Origin: Peribacillus sp. ACCC06369
GTDB lineage: Bacteria; Bacillota; Bacilli; Bacillales; DSM-1321
Length of the DNA stretch: 64,000 nt
Direction of reading: 5' to 3'
Assembly: GCF_030348945.1 (NCBI RefSeq)
Contig: NZ_JAUCEN010000002.1
Coordinates: 4,278,001-4,342,000, forward strand
The translations under genes were made by a program, and so were the position numbers. This document shows positions 42,564 to 51,161 of this stretch, one piece after another. The notes beneath the pieces are model-generated. The model did no database searches, was not told the origin of the DNA, and worked only from the letters and a program-made list of their open reading frames with translations. Each line of letters opens with the position of its first letter. The first letter of the stretch is position 1.

Positions 42564-42728
42564 TACGTTCGCTCCTTTGTTCCAGTTATTCTTCTTATTT
42601 GGAATGACCATCTCATCTTTAACAAATTCAAACTTCCTTTTTTTGAATAAATTTCATATTTTTCTCACAACTTTCTTTTATCATCTATATAGGTGAATTT
42701 AATAGTACTACTTGGAGGTCCTGTATAA

Positions 42729-44072
42729 ATGGAAACTAAACAACCAAACGCCGCTCTGTATAGAACAGTATGGAGATGGCATTTTTACGCTGGAATTATT
42801 TTTGCACCCTTACTTATCATTCTGGCAGTTACTGGTTCAATCTATTTATTTAAGCCACAGATTGAACAAGTACTTTATCAAGACTACCAAGAGGTAACAC
42901 CGCAAGGAGATAAATTACCAGCATCTCGGCAGATTGAGAAAGTGAAGAAGCTATACCCAGATGCAGTGGTGACAAAATATCATCCCGGAGAAAATGCCTC
43001 CCGTTCAAGCGAAGTGAGCATTACTACTAATAATGAGTCTCTTACCATTTTTATAGACCCCTATACAGGTAAATCTATTGGAGAGTTAAATGATGAAGAC
43101 AGAATTATGGATAAAATCGAGGAAATTCACGGTGAACTGATGGCTGGCACCTTGGGAGATAGAATTGTAGAGTTAGCTGCGTGTTGGGCAGTTGTGTTAA
43201 TAGTTTCTGGTCTTTATTTATGGTATCCCAAAAATAAGCTAAGTCTTTCTGGTGTTCTTTTTCCAAGAATAAATAAAGGGAAAAATACTTTCAGAAGAGA
43301 TTTACATGCAGTACCTGCATTTTGGATATCAGCAGGAATGTTATTTTTAATTATGACAGGTTTGCCTTGGTCAGGTTTTTGGGGAAGTAATTTTCAATCG
43401 TTAGCTACCAATTCCGGATCTGGGTATCCTCCTTCCATATGGACAGGAAGTGCTCCAACATCCTTAATTAAAACAAAAGACATTGCAGATGTTCCTTGGG
43501 CTGCAGAAAATTTAGATGTACCTATCTCAGATATTCAAGGTTTTATCCCACTGTCCATTGATGATGTAGTCACGATAGCGAATCGTGAGGGTATGCATCG
43601 AAGTTATAGCATTAATATTCCAAAAGAAACGGATGGCGTTTATACATTGTCAGCTTTTCCACCGAAAGCACAAGATGAAGCAACTATTCATATTGACCAA
43701 TATTCCGGTGCTGTTCTAGCTGATTATCGTTATGATCATTACGGTTTAATAGGAAAAATAGTTGCTTGGGGGATTACCTTGCATAAAGGGACTCAATTTG
43801 GTTTGATTAATCAAATAATCAGCCTTCTTATTTGTTTAGGAATTATCCTTGTTGCATTTAGTGGATTTTATTTATGGTGGAAGCGAAAGCCGAAAAAAGG
43901 ATTAGGTGCACCAAAAGCTCCTCCTATAAAGAACATGAGATTCTTTCTATTTCTGTTAATAGGTCTAGGAATTTTGTTTCCTTTGGTTGGTTTGTCTCTT
44001 ATTGTTGTTTGGCTAATTGACTGGTTAATTATTAAACGAATATCTGCAGTTAAGAAGTTTTTGAATGCATAA
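42729..44072 (+). CDS. PepSY-associated TM protein (iron-regulated membrane protein family)
   Basis: 447 aa with GGAGG ten bases upstream. N-terminal WRWHFYAGIIFAPLLIILAVTG is the classic PepSY_TM helix 1. Further helices lie near 140-165, 195-215, 355-380 and 400-435, and an external region of about 130 residues carries PepSY-like repeats. The family is linked to siderophore/heme or copper reduction at the membrane. No Fur box was found here. It is followed by a FixH/YtkA-like lipoprotein gene in the same operon, which points rather to metal (copper) handling. Confidence 0.87.
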   Translation: METKQPNAALYRTVWRWHFYAGIIFAPLLIILAVTGSIYLFKPQIEQVLYQDYQEVTPQGDKLPASRQIEKVKKLYPDAVVTKYHPGENASRSSEVSITTNNESLTIFIDPYTGKSIGELNDEDRIMDKIEEIHGELMAGTLGDRIVELAACWAVVLIVSGLYLWYPKNKLSLSGVLFPRINKGKNTFRRDLHAVPAFWISAGMLFLIMTGLPWSGFWGSNFQSLATNSGSGYPPSIWTGSAPTSLIKTKDIADVPWAAENLDVPISDIQGFIPLSIDDVVTIANREGMHRSYSINIPKETDGVYTLSAFPPKAQDEATIHIDQYSGAVLADYRYDHYGLIGKIVAWGITLHKGTQFGLINQIISLLICLGIILVAFSGFYLWWKRKPKKGLGAPKAPPIKNMRFFLFLLIGLGILFPLVGLSLIVVWLIDWLIIKRISAVKKFLNA

Positions 44073-44099
44073 TTCGAAATGTAAAGGGTGGTTTTTGCC

Positions 44100-44570
44100 G
44101 TGAAAAAATATATATGTATTTCTTTAATCTTTATTTTCAGCCTATTGTTAAGTGCGTGTTCACTTGAAAAGGATGTCACTAATCTATACAAAGAAGAAAC
44201 ACCACTTGAAGCTGAAATAATTATACCAGCATCCTTTTCAGCTAATACACAGGAGACGATAAAGGCTGTTCTTACTCAAGGTGGTAAAAAGGTTGAAAAC
44301 GCAGATTATGTTCATTTTGAGATATGGAAACAAGATGGCTCTCTCAAATATAGTATGGAACAAGCTGAGGAAGAGGTAAACGGCACTTATACTTTACGTA
44401 AAAACTTTGATAGTGATGGCCTATACTATATAAAAGTACATGCTAGTAACGATGGTTCAATCATTATGCCTCAAAAACAGTTTATCGTAGGAAAACTGTC
44501 TGAAAGTGAATTGAAATTCTTGCAAAAAGGGATCCAAAAACAAGAAGAAAGTCATGAACATCATCATTAA
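44100..44570 (+). CDS. FixH/YtkA-like lipoprotein
   Basis: 156 aa from GTG 44100, 9-11 bases after AAAGGG. Signal peptide with lipobox LLSAC (Cys about 19). The body is a YtkA/FixH-like beta sandwich (YVHFEIWKQDG..., GTYTLRKNFDSDGLYYIKVH). The C-terminus is His-rich (ESHEHHH), suggesting metal binding. It follows the PepSY gene by 27 bp. YtkA-like domains are associated with copper delivery and heme-copper oxidase assembly; that role is inferred. Confidence 0.83.
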   Translation: MKKYICISLIFIFSLLLSACSLEKDVTNLYKEETPLEAEIIIPASFSANTQETIKAVLTQGGKKVENADYVHFEIWKQDGSLKYSMEQAEEEVNGTYTLRKNFDSDGLYYIKVHASNDGSIIMPQKQFIVGKLSESELKFLQKGIQKQEESHEHHH

Positions 44571-44582
44571 TAAATTTATTTG

Positions 44583-44615
44583 AAATCCGGTTTTCATTTG
44601 AAGACCGGATTTTTT
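44583..44615 (+). terminator. Terminator of the PepSY/FixH-like operon
   Basis: AATCCGGT/ACCGGATT stem with a 12-nt loop followed by TTTTTT. Confidence 0.85.
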
Positions 44616-44786
44616 ATGGATATTTGTTTACCACGATGGTTAGGAGAGGATGCAGTTACAGGCAGGGTATGTAATGCTTCACCTTTATTTATTGGATTAT
44701 TCTGCTCGTGCCGCATATACTGGATTGTTCCTATAAACAAGGGAGCTTCCTCAGAACATAAACAAACTTTAAGGGAGGGCATAGCA

Positions 44787-45269
44787 TTGGTAACTTCACA
44801 GGGAACTGCTACGGTTAGCTTTCCATTCCCATCTGTATGGGGTATCCACTCTTCAATAGCTGGCAGAACGATTATTTGGGGAACACTTAACATTAACTCC
44901 ATTACAGATAATAGAGTAAGTGGTACGGCTAATTTTCGTGGTACACCTATTCCGATTAATGGCTTCTGGAATGAAAGCACCAAACAACTCACATTCGATT
45001 CACCTTATGCCACATTCTCTGGCAACTTAACCATTATTGATGATTTCCAGATTAGAGTTCGACATTTTATTTTACGCGGACGTTTTCTTATGAAGCCTCC
45101 CTCTTTACAAGCAGGTGAGTCTGGATCGTGGATTGCCACTACTGATATAGCTCTGAATGAATTTCCTGTTAGTGGTAATACCTATGCCGAGCAATTACCT
45201 CCTGTTGGAGCTTTTTTAACATCGAATATCCTTCATCAGTATCAGAATTTTTGGGGCAGAACAACATAG
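44787..45269 (+). CDS. Hypothetical beta-rich protein
   Basis: 160 aa from TTG 44787, eight bases after GGGAGGG; the open frame extends back over the previous terminator, so the upstream part is spurious. The chain is rich in Thr, Ser, Gly and Phe with alternating strands (ATVSFPFPSVWGIHSS, NRVSGTANFRGTPIPINGFW), suggesting a compact beta barrel. No cysteine-rich, signal or membrane segment. Family not recognised. Terminator immediately after. Confidence 0.6.
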   Translation: MVTSQGTATVSFPFPSVWGIHSSIAGRTIIWGTLNINSITDNRVSGTANFRGTPIPINGFWNESTKQLTFDSPYATFSGNLTIIDDFQIRVRHFILRGRFLMKPPSLQAGESGSWIATTDIALNEFPVSGNTYAEQLPPVGAFLTSNILHQYQNFWGRTT

Positions 45270-45298
45270 GGAAATCCTTTCTGTGTAGAAAGGGTGTG

Positions 45299-45334
45299 AA
45301 TCGTCTCTGTATTTCCTAGGGACGATTCTTTCCT
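45299..45334 (+). terminator. Terminator of the beta-rich hypothetical gene
   Basis: GAATCGTC/GACGATTC stem with a 15-nt loop and TTTCC after it; a second small hairpin (CCTTTC/GAAAGG) precedes it. Confidence 0.65.
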
Positions 45335-45720
45335 ATAGCAAATTACCAAAAGCCTTATTGAACTGACAGGTTGGTTGAGAATTTAGGGATTACTTTTCTG
45401 ATACCTCATCTTTTCAAATGTTTCCCATCATGATATTACATTTTGATGTAATCCCGATGCCCACATAGGATGGCAAAAAATAAACCCTTTCCCAAACGGA
45501 AAAGGCGATGCGCTGAAGTGAACGGATGCAAGGAGGCACACCAATGACTATCTAACTATGCAGATTAATATATGAGATAGTGATTTTGGTAGATAACTTT
45601 TGAATCCATTAACTCAAAATGAGTACAGATGGAATATTGATTGACAGCATTTTCCCTGTACTTCATACTATTGTAATAACAGAACTGACAGAATATTTGG
45701 TAAATTAGAAGGGGGACACT
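45335..45720. other. Intergenic region, no gene seen
   Basis: AT-rich DNA with no supported coding frame or RNA. An AAGGAGG at about 45532 precedes only a three-codon frame. The promoter of the small genes at 45.7 kb should lie near its end. Confidence 0.5.
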
Positions 45721-45882
45721 ATGAAACCAGCAGTAATGACAATGGATTTACAATTATTAGCAGATGTTCTTAGGGAAAATAATTGTACAAGTTTAATAAA
45801 TGCAATTGCAGAAAAGGATTTTCAAGTGGCTCAAATGCTTGATGTATTAATATTTGAGGATAAATGGGAGGATGACATGTGA
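45721..45882 (+). CDS. Small acidic protein, 53 aa
   Basis: GAAGGGGGACACT precedes ATG. The product starts MKPAVMTMDLQLLADVLREN and ends FEDKWEDDM; it is helical and acidic. Not recognised. Its stop codon overlaps the GTG start of the next small gene (ATGTGA), a strong sign that both are real and coupled. Confidence 0.6.
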   Translation: MKPAVMTMDLQLLADVLRENNCTSLINAIAEKDFQVAQMLDVLIFEDKWEDDM

Positions 45883-46046
45883 CTAAGCTCAGAATCCTTT
45901 TAACCATTCCAATTTTGCTATATGGAATTTTCATATTTGTTGTCATTCAAAACGATAAGAATATTCCACTTTATTTGCATCTTCTATTCGCAATCTACTT
46001 GATGTTGTTTGTACATTATGAAGAAGAAACGGAAGTGAAACCATGA
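45879..46046 (+). CDS. Small membrane protein, 55 aa
   Basis: GTG start overlaps the previous gene by 4 bp, with GGGAGGATG ten bases upstream. Two membrane helices (about 5-22 and 30-46) end in an acidic tail HYEEETEVKP. Not recognised. Together with the 53-aa gene it forms a two-gene small-protein operon, perhaps a soluble protein with a membrane partner. Confidence 0.6.
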   Translation: MTKLRILLTIPILLYGIFIFVVIQNDKNIPLYLHLLFAIYLMLFVHYEEETEVKP

Positions 46047-46237
46047 CAGATTTTTAATCTTGGAGAAGTTCGATCTTAAACAATTCGTGATGGAAGAAGT
46101 TTTGACTTCTACTGACTGTATCGAGCTGCACGGCATAACCCGAGCCAGGCTGAGTTCGTTCTCAACACGTGAGTCAGTTTAATATGATCACCACAATAAG
46201 TGGCTTTTTTTGTTCAAAAACATTAACAAAGCCTAAA

Positions 46238-46272
46238 GAAAGCCCCAACTCCTTAAAGGAATTGAGGCTTTC
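46238..46272 (-). terminator. Terminator of serA
   Basis: GAAAGCC.CAA.TCC pairs with GGA.TTG.GGCTTTC; on the minus strand it lies 30 bp past the serA stop. Confidence 0.75.
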
Positions 46273-46301
46273 ACTATTTATCATCTATCTTCCGGTACCA
46301 A

Positions 46302-47501
46302 TTAGATAATACGAGTTGTGACGATACCTTCGATTTGTTTGATTTTTGCTTCCAAACCAGGAATGATATCGCCGTTTACTTCACCCTCAATGTCGATGAT
46401 CGTATACGCATATCCCCCACGGCTTCTGTTAACCATGTCAGCGATGTTCAAATTAAAGCCAGATACAGCCAGTGTGATTTGCCCAACCATGTTAGGAACG
46501 TTTTCGTGGAAAGTTGCCACACGACGATTTCCTGTATAAGGAATGGCAGTATTCGGGAAATTCACAGAGTTCTTGATGTTCCCTGTTTCTAAAAAGGTCT
46601 TCAACTGACGAGCTGCCATGATGGCACAGTTTTCCTCTGATTCTAGTGTAGAGGCACCAAGATGCGGAATTGGAACGACATTTTTCATTTTCAACACATT
46701 TTCATTCGGGAAGTCGGTGATGAACCTGCCAACTTTCCCGCTCTCAAGTGCCGCTTCCATATCCGCTTCATTCACTAGCTCGCCGCGTGAGAAGTTCAAG
46801 ATATGTACGCCAGGCTTCATGATGCCAAATGTTTCTTGGTTAAACATTCCTTTAGTGTCATCAGTTAATGGAACGTGTACTGTAATGTAATCAGATTCTG
46901 CAAACAATTGTTCAATTGTCATGGCGCGTTGTACATTGCGGGACAAGTTCCAAGCTGTATCAACAGAGATGAACGGGTCAAACCCAATGACATCCATGTC
47001 CAAATCCAGGGCATCATTCGCTACAAGTGCACCGATCGCTCCTAAACCGATCACGCCAAGAGTTTTTCCCTTGATTTCTTTACCAACGAATTGTTTCTTT
47101 CCTGCTTCTACAAGCTTTGGAATTTGTTCTCCTTCGCCTTCCAGCGTCTTTGTCCAGGCCACACCGGCAAACAGGTTACGAGATGAAGCCATTAATGAAG
47201 TTAGCACCATTTCTTTTACAGCGTTTGCGTTAGCTCCAGGTGTATTGAAAACGACGATTCCTTGCTCTGTGCATTTGTCGACCGGAATATTATTGACTCC
47301 TGCCCCTGCCCTTGCGATTGCTTTTAACTGATCGCCGAATTCCATAGTATGCATGTTAAAGCTGCGAAGCACGATCGCATCAGGGTTTTCACTGTCATTG
47401 TCGACTTTGAAATCGCCTTTGTTGAATACATTTAGCCCGCTTTCGGCAATATTATTTAACGCTTTGATCGTTTTGACTTTTTCTAAAAGTACTGTGCTCA
47501 T
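46302..47501 (-). CDS. serA: D-3-phosphoglycerate dehydrogenase (short, ACT-domain type)
   Basis: 399 aa from ATG 47501 with GAGGAGC upstream. NAD site GLGAIGALVANDA, catalytic NFSRGELVNEADME, Glu in TDFPNE and His in PHLGAST. A single C-terminal ACT domain (about 325-399) follows without the intervening domain, so it is the short SerA class rather than the 525-aa B. subtilis form. It starts serine synthesis from 3-phosphoglycerate. Expression is under a ZTP riboswitch, tying serine/glycine supply to one-carbon status. Confidence 0.92.
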   Translation of the reverse strand: MSTVLLEKVKTIKALNNIAESGLNVFNKGDFKVDNDSENPDAIVLRSFNMHTMEFGDQLKAIARAGAGVNNIPVDKCTEQGIVVFNTPGANANAVKEMVLTSLMASSRNLFAGVAWTKTLEGEGEQIPKLVEAGKKQFVGKEIKGKTLGVIGLGAIGALVANDALDLDMDVIGFDPFISVDTAWNLSRNVQRAMTIEQLFAESDYITVHVPLTDDTKGMFNQETFGIMKPGVHILNFSRGELVNEADMEAALESGKVGRFITDFPNENVLKMKNVVPIPHLGASTLESEENCAIMAARQLKTFLETGNIKNSVNFPNTAIPYTGNRRVATFHENVPNMVGQITLAVSGFNLNIADMVNRSRGGYAYTIIDIEGEVNGDIIPGLEAKIKQIEGIVTTRII

Positions 47502-47615
47502 TTTGTTTGCTCCTCTTTGGTTATGATAGTTTTGAAGTTTCAAAATATTGACAAGATTTTGAATCCGTAAAAATCTGCATTCTCTAAACCTTTACTATCC
47601 TCTGTAAATACACAG

Positions 47616-47645
47616 AAAGAGGCAAGGGATAAAATCCCTTACCTC
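47616..47645 (-). terminator. Riboswitch expression-platform hairpin upstream of serA
   Basis: AGAGG.AAGGGAT pairs with ATCCCTT.CCTCT directly after the aptamer, followed by TTTCTGTGTATTT on the minus strand. The weak T-run makes termination plausible but not certain. Confidence 0.65.
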
Positions 47646-47720
47646 TGCCCAGGCGAACGGCTACGACACTATGTGTTCCCTCACGGTTATCCGTGTTTCG
47701 CCAGTTGCACATAGTCTTTT
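47645..47720 (-). ncRNA. ZTP (pfl) riboswitch upstream of serA
   Basis: The minus strand carries the ZTP aptamer signatures in order: ACTGGCG (47699-47706), an intervening stem with GGGA, and CCGTTCGCCTGGGCA (47646-47660). The outer stem pairs GACTATGTG with CACATAGTG-type sequence. ZTP riboswitches sense the purine intermediates ZMP/ZTP, which accumulate when 10-formyl-tetrahydrofolate is short, and switch on folate/one-carbon genes. Serine is the main one-carbon donor, so serA fits this regulon. Confidence 0.88.
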
Positions 47721-47814
47721 CATTTATTTTATTTTATCAAATTATTCAGCAATCTTCAATATCATTTTAAAGATTTATCTCTTTTTTTGAAGAAGTCACA
47801 TCTCACCAGAACTT

Positions 47815-47910
47815 TATCGACGGAATTAATCGTTTTATCTCCGAAATTAGATATATATCGACGAAATCTATCGTTTTATCTCCGAAATTAGGAATATATC
47901 GACGAAATTA
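47815..47910. repeat. 20.5-bp periodic tandem array (TATCGACGAAAT / TATCTCCGAAAT)
   Basis: TATC-starting half-units begin at 47815, 47836, 47856, 47877 and 47897, alternating TATCGACGAAAT and TATCTCCGAAAT, giving 41-bp full units. Non-coding, between the serA riboswitch and a GNAT gene. Confidence 0.8.
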
Positions 47911-48059
47911 ATTATTGGCTATTACTCGTTGGAAAAAGGCACTGTTGAATGTGTCTGTTGATATTCTTGGACTATTTCGGACAGCTTTGTTGTAAAATGG
48001 ATAATATTAGTAAAACACAGAAAGTATAGCAAACTAAAAGATAATTAGGGGGAATTAAT

Positions 48060-48575
48060 ATGTTAGTAAGAGAGGCAACGCTTGCTGATGCTGAAGGTAT
48101 AGCAATAGTCCATGTGGATTGCTGGAGAACCACTTATGAAAATATAATACCAAGTGATTTTCTAGATAATCTGTCGTATGAGAAAAGGAAAGATTTATGG
48201 ATAAAGAATATATCCAGTGATGGGAATCATATTTATGTAGCAGAGAATAACGAGGGAAAAATAGTAGGATTTATAAGTGGAGGGAAAAGGGAAACGAATA
48301 AGGCTGAGGATTCTGGTGATTTAACTGCGATATATATTCTCGAAAACTTTCAAAGAATGGGCATAGGTAAGAAACTCATCAAAGAACTATTCTTTAAATT
48401 CGAAGATCTGGGATTTAAGACTATTTACGTCGAGGTGCTTGAAGATAATAAATCTCGATACTTCTATGAGGCATTTGGTGCTGAATTGCTTAAAACCGAA
48501 AAAATCAAAATCGCTGGCGCTGAAATAAATCTATTGGTTTATGAATGGAAGGATATTAGCCCGGTATTGTTATGA
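48060..48575 (+). CDS. GNAT-family N-acetyltransferase
   Basis: 171 aa with AGGGGG nine bases upstream. Standard GNAT layout: N-terminal VREATLADAEGIAIVHVDCW, acetyl-CoA loop ENFQRMGIGKKLIKEL (about 103-118, Q-R-x-G-I-G) and C-terminal YFYEAFGAE. Substrate not predictable. Monocistronic, ended by a strong terminator. Confidence 0.88.
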   Translation: MLVREATLADAEGIAIVHVDCWRTTYENIIPSDFLDNLSYEKRKDLWIKNISSDGNHIYVAENNEGKIVGFISGGKRETNKAEDSGDLTAIYILENFQRMGIGKKLIKELFFKFEDLGFKTIYVEVLEDNKSRYFYEAFGAELLKTEKIKIAGAEINLLVYEWKDISPVLL

Positions 48576-48602
48576 ATAAACCTACGGCACCGAACTTCAA
48601 AA

Positions 48603-48637
48603 AAAGACACAATCCTAAGTGAAGGATTGTGTCTTTC
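48603..48637. terminator. Bidirectional terminator between GNAT and VOC genes
   Basis: AAAGACACAATCC pairs perfectly with GGATTGTGTCTTT around 8 nt. Confidence 0.85.
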
Positions 48638-48644
48638 ATTTGAT

Positions 48645-49061
48645 TTAATTTTGATTAAATCCGCTTTCGTCCATGTAGAACACTTCCCAAGAATGACCGT
48701 CGATATCCTTAAAGCTCCAACCGTACATGAAACCATGATCAATTGCTTCATTAAATGGCTTTCCGCCAGCATCCAGTGCCCTATTCACGACCTCATCCAC
48801 TTCTTCCTTACTTTTAACCGATAGGGCTACGATTGCTTCCGTAGTTGTTGCTGAATCCGGGATATCCTTCTTGGTAAACGTTTTAAAGTAATCTTCCACC
48901 AATAACATGACATATATGGATTCACTGATAACCATGCACGTTGCATTTTCATTGGTCATTTGCTCGTTAAATTCAAAGCCGACCTTTGTGAAAAATCCCA
49001 TTGAGGCATCCAAATCTTTAACAGGCAAGTTTACAAAGATCTTTTCTGCTTGAACTCCCAT
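48645..49061 (-). CDS. VOC (glyoxalase/bleomycin-resistance) superfamily protein
   Basis: 138 aa from ATG 49061 with GAGGGTG eight bases upstream. The fold is a double beta-alpha-beta-beta-beta unit: KIFVNLPVKDLDASMGFFTK, IVALSVKSKEEVDEVVNRAL, and a C-terminal GWSFKDIDGHSWEVFYMD with the usual DGH..E metal/active position. Possible isomerase, dioxygenase or drug-binding protein; no closer assignment. Confidence 0.85.
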   Translation of the reverse strand: MGVQAEKIFVNLPVKDLDASMGFFTKVGFEFNEQMTNENATCMVISESIYVMLLVEDYFKTFTKKDIPDSATTTEAIVALSVKSKEEVDEVVNRALDAGGKPFNEAIDHGFMYGWSFKDIDGHSWEVFYMDESGFNQN

Positions 49062-49100
49062 CAAATTCACCCTCGCTTGATTTATTTTATGTTCATTCAC

Positions 49101-49413
49101 CTACTATTCGCTGCACTTCCCGATAATCCTGCTTGCAGCAAAAAAGGAGAGCTCACCGTGCCTCCCTCCTATTAGGTATGCATAATAAATCCCATTCAAC
49201 GCCGAACGTCGCTTTCACTGCAAGTGCATGCCTGGATCAGTTCCAATCTCAACTATCCCGCTCCACAATGCCGCCGTGCAGGCTTCGTAAAGCAGAAAGG
49301 TCGCTTTCAATAATTTTCATGCTTCATTAGAACATAAGCATCCGTGAGGCTAATGATTCCGTTTGCTAAACTTGTAGACATGTAGAATCGCGTCTAATAA
49401 AGGACCTTTATTT
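49101..49413. other. Intergenic region with possible gene debris
   Basis: The minus strand keeps a weak coding look (an open stretch reading VKATFGVEWDLLC, resembling the DxFGVxW strand of PhnB/VOC proteins) but is interrupted by stops. It may be remains of another VOC gene. No terminator or promoter could be assigned with confidence. Confidence 0.3.
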
Positions 49414-49905
49414 TCACTTCAAATAAACACTCATAATCTGTGTTTCCTTAATATTTGCTTGTGTACTATCTGTTTTTTCTATTTTTTCAACCAGGTCGCC
49501 ATTCGTGACAACAATCGGAGTTACGATGCTTGGAGCTTTGGATTTTAGAAATTCAATATCAAATGTAACAAGCTTGTCCCCTGCTTTTACCTTTTGCCCT
49601 TCTGTGACATGGACTTCGAATCCCTCGCCTTTAAGGTTCACTGTTTCTAATCCAATATGAATTAACAATTCTAAGCCATGCTTCGTGCGAAGGCCCAAAG
49701 CATGTTTAGTATGAAAAACCTGGATCACTTCTGCATCAATAGGAGAAACAACGAGCCCCTCCTCAGGAAGAATCGCTATTCCGTCCCCCATCATCTTACC
49801 GGAAAATACCGGATCCGGAACATCTTCAATATTTATTACTTGTCCATTTATAGGAGCAAGCAGTTGTTCCACTTTTTCTTTGTTACCGAATAATTTTTTA
49901 AACAT
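49414..49905 (-). CDS. PTS glucose-type EIIA component
   Basis: 163 aa. Full EIIA-Glc (Crr-like) domain: APINGQVINIEDVPDPVFSGKMMGDG, HTKHALGL with the supporting His and LELLIHIGLETV with the phosphorylated His (about 85-90). A stand-alone EIIA, like B. subtilis YpqE, passes phosphate from HPr to EIIB domains lacking their own IIA. GGCAGGA precedes ATG. Confidence 0.9.
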   Translation of the reverse strand: MFKKLFGNKEKVEQLLAPINGQVINIEDVPDPVFSGKMMGDGIAILPEEGLVVSPIDAEVIQVFHTKHALGLRTKHGLELLIHIGLETVNLKGEGFEVHVTEGQKVKAGDKLVTFDIEFLKSKAPSIVTPIVVTNGDLVEKIEKTDSTQANIKETQIMSVYLK

Positions 49906-49991
49906 ACTATTCCTGCCTTTCTCTTTCCAGTTGATTTTAAGCTTCTTACAGCTTACATTTAGTGTTTTGTAAATTCTGATAATAGTAGAAA

Positions 49992-50369
49992 TTATTTTTT
50001 CTTTTTCAATTTACCTTCTGCTTTTTTCTTATTCTCTTCCACTCTAAATGTAACCATCTTGGTTATTAATTCATAAGGAATTGGCTTGTTAAGTGGAAAC
50101 TGAACGGCTCCTTTTGAACATTTATATTCAGATAAAGCATGTTCAAAAGCAGAAATCGCGTTTGGAGTTGGATAGAATCCAATATGTTTTTTATAGGCAG
50201 CGAAATGCACCAGATTTCCGTTTAAAGCAAAAGTGGGCATTTGATAACTGATCTTTTCTTTTGCAGCCGGTGCTGAATCTTTTATGACTTTTCTTAACGT
50301 TTTCAGTATCTCCTGAACTTCTTCGGGAAATTGGATAATGTATTCATCAATTGATTGAATTTCCTCCAT
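49992..50369 (-). CDS. DUF1801 protein (YdhG/Fra-type)
   Basis: 125 aa with AAAGGAG upstream. DUF1801 signatures: QFPEEVQEILKTLRKVIKDSAPAAKEKISYQMPTF, then VHFAAYKKHIGFYP and CSKGAVQFPLNKPIPYELI. The family includes the frataxin-like iron chaperone of B. subtilis. The C-terminus is very basic (EGKLKKKK). A role in iron delivery is by family only. Confidence 0.85.
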   Translation of the reverse strand: MEEIQSIDEYIIQFPEEVQEILKTLRKVIKDSAPAAKEKISYQMPTFALNGNLVHFAAYKKHIGFYPTPNAISAFEHALSEYKCSKGAVQFPLNKPIPYELITKMVTFRVEENKKKAEGKLKKKK

Positions 50370-50473
50370 GTTTAACTCCTTTCATAATCTAAACGATCAC
50401 TGCCCACTATTATACCCTATCCTTTTCCGTTACCCTTAAGAAAAAGGGCTCCAAACACAAAACGATTCAAGAA

Positions 50474-51112
50474 TCATTTTCCTTCTATATTTTTATTTTT
50501 TTTAGTGTCACTAAAGTGAAAAATGTTCTTAATCGATGTTACCCCCTCATCATTCCAAAATAGGGCCCCTCCATTTGGGATGGCATATATATCCCTCTCC
50601 TTTGATAAAAGTATCAGTTCTTCATCCACAGATTCTTCATAATGGACTTCGACACTAAAGTCCACCAATCCAAGTCCTCTCAGTATTTGGGTTTCAGGAT
50701 AATCCTCGTCTTTCGTTATAAGGCAATCCTTACAAAAAGCCAGCGCACCTGCACTAACACCTATCATTAGACCTTTGAATTCCTTTACCGTTTGAATCAA
50801 ACCTTTATTGACCATACATTCGATTAATATTTCGGGTCTTCCTCCAGTGAAGTAAAGTACATCTTGAACTGATATATTTGCTTTCATTTCTTCATTGCCA
50901 AGTTCATCATTAAGAAGCTGAATATTCTCTACACCTATATCGTTGAATGATTTTTTAGCAGATTGAAACCATCCATCCCGTTTTGCATGTTCTGTAGCGA
51001 ACGGAATGATCAAAACCCTGCTTTCAGGTTCAACATAAGTGGCTATCCGCTTCATGACCTCATCAAGTTCCCCTGTTAAAGGATTTCCTCCCCCAATAAA
51101 ACAAAGATTCAT
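50474..51112 (-). CDS. Peptidase E-like type 1 glutamine amidotransferase-fold protein (S51)
   Basis: 212 aa with AAGGAG seven bases upstream. CFIGGGNPLTGELDEV at the N-terminus, VLYFTGGRPE, and the nucleophile elbow MIGVSAGALAFCKD with Ser about 119 are those of the S51 dipeptidase/cyanophycinase group. A later acidic/His element occurs at VEVHYEES. It may be an Asp-X dipeptidase. Forms a minus-strand run with the hydrolase upstream, 50 bp apart. Confidence 0.85.
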   Translation of the reverse strand: MNLCFIGGGNPLTGELDEVMKRIATYVEPESRVLIIPFATEHAKRDGWFQSAKKSFNDIGVENIQLLNDELGNEEMKANISVQDVLYFTGGRPEILIECMVNKGLIQTVKEFKGLMIGVSAGALAFCKDCLITKDEDYPETQILRGLGLVDFSVEVHYEESVDEELILLSKERDIYAIPNGGALFWNDEGVTSIKNIFHFSDTKKNKNIEGK

Positions 51113-51161
51113 ATTTTTATCTCCTTCGTTCGTTATTTCCCGCTACCCTACCTTAAATGAG

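Noticed and set aside
46191..46211. Small CCAC/GTGG hairpin with T-run after the small-gene pair
   Set aside because: Only four base pairs; too weak to list as a terminator although it may act as one.
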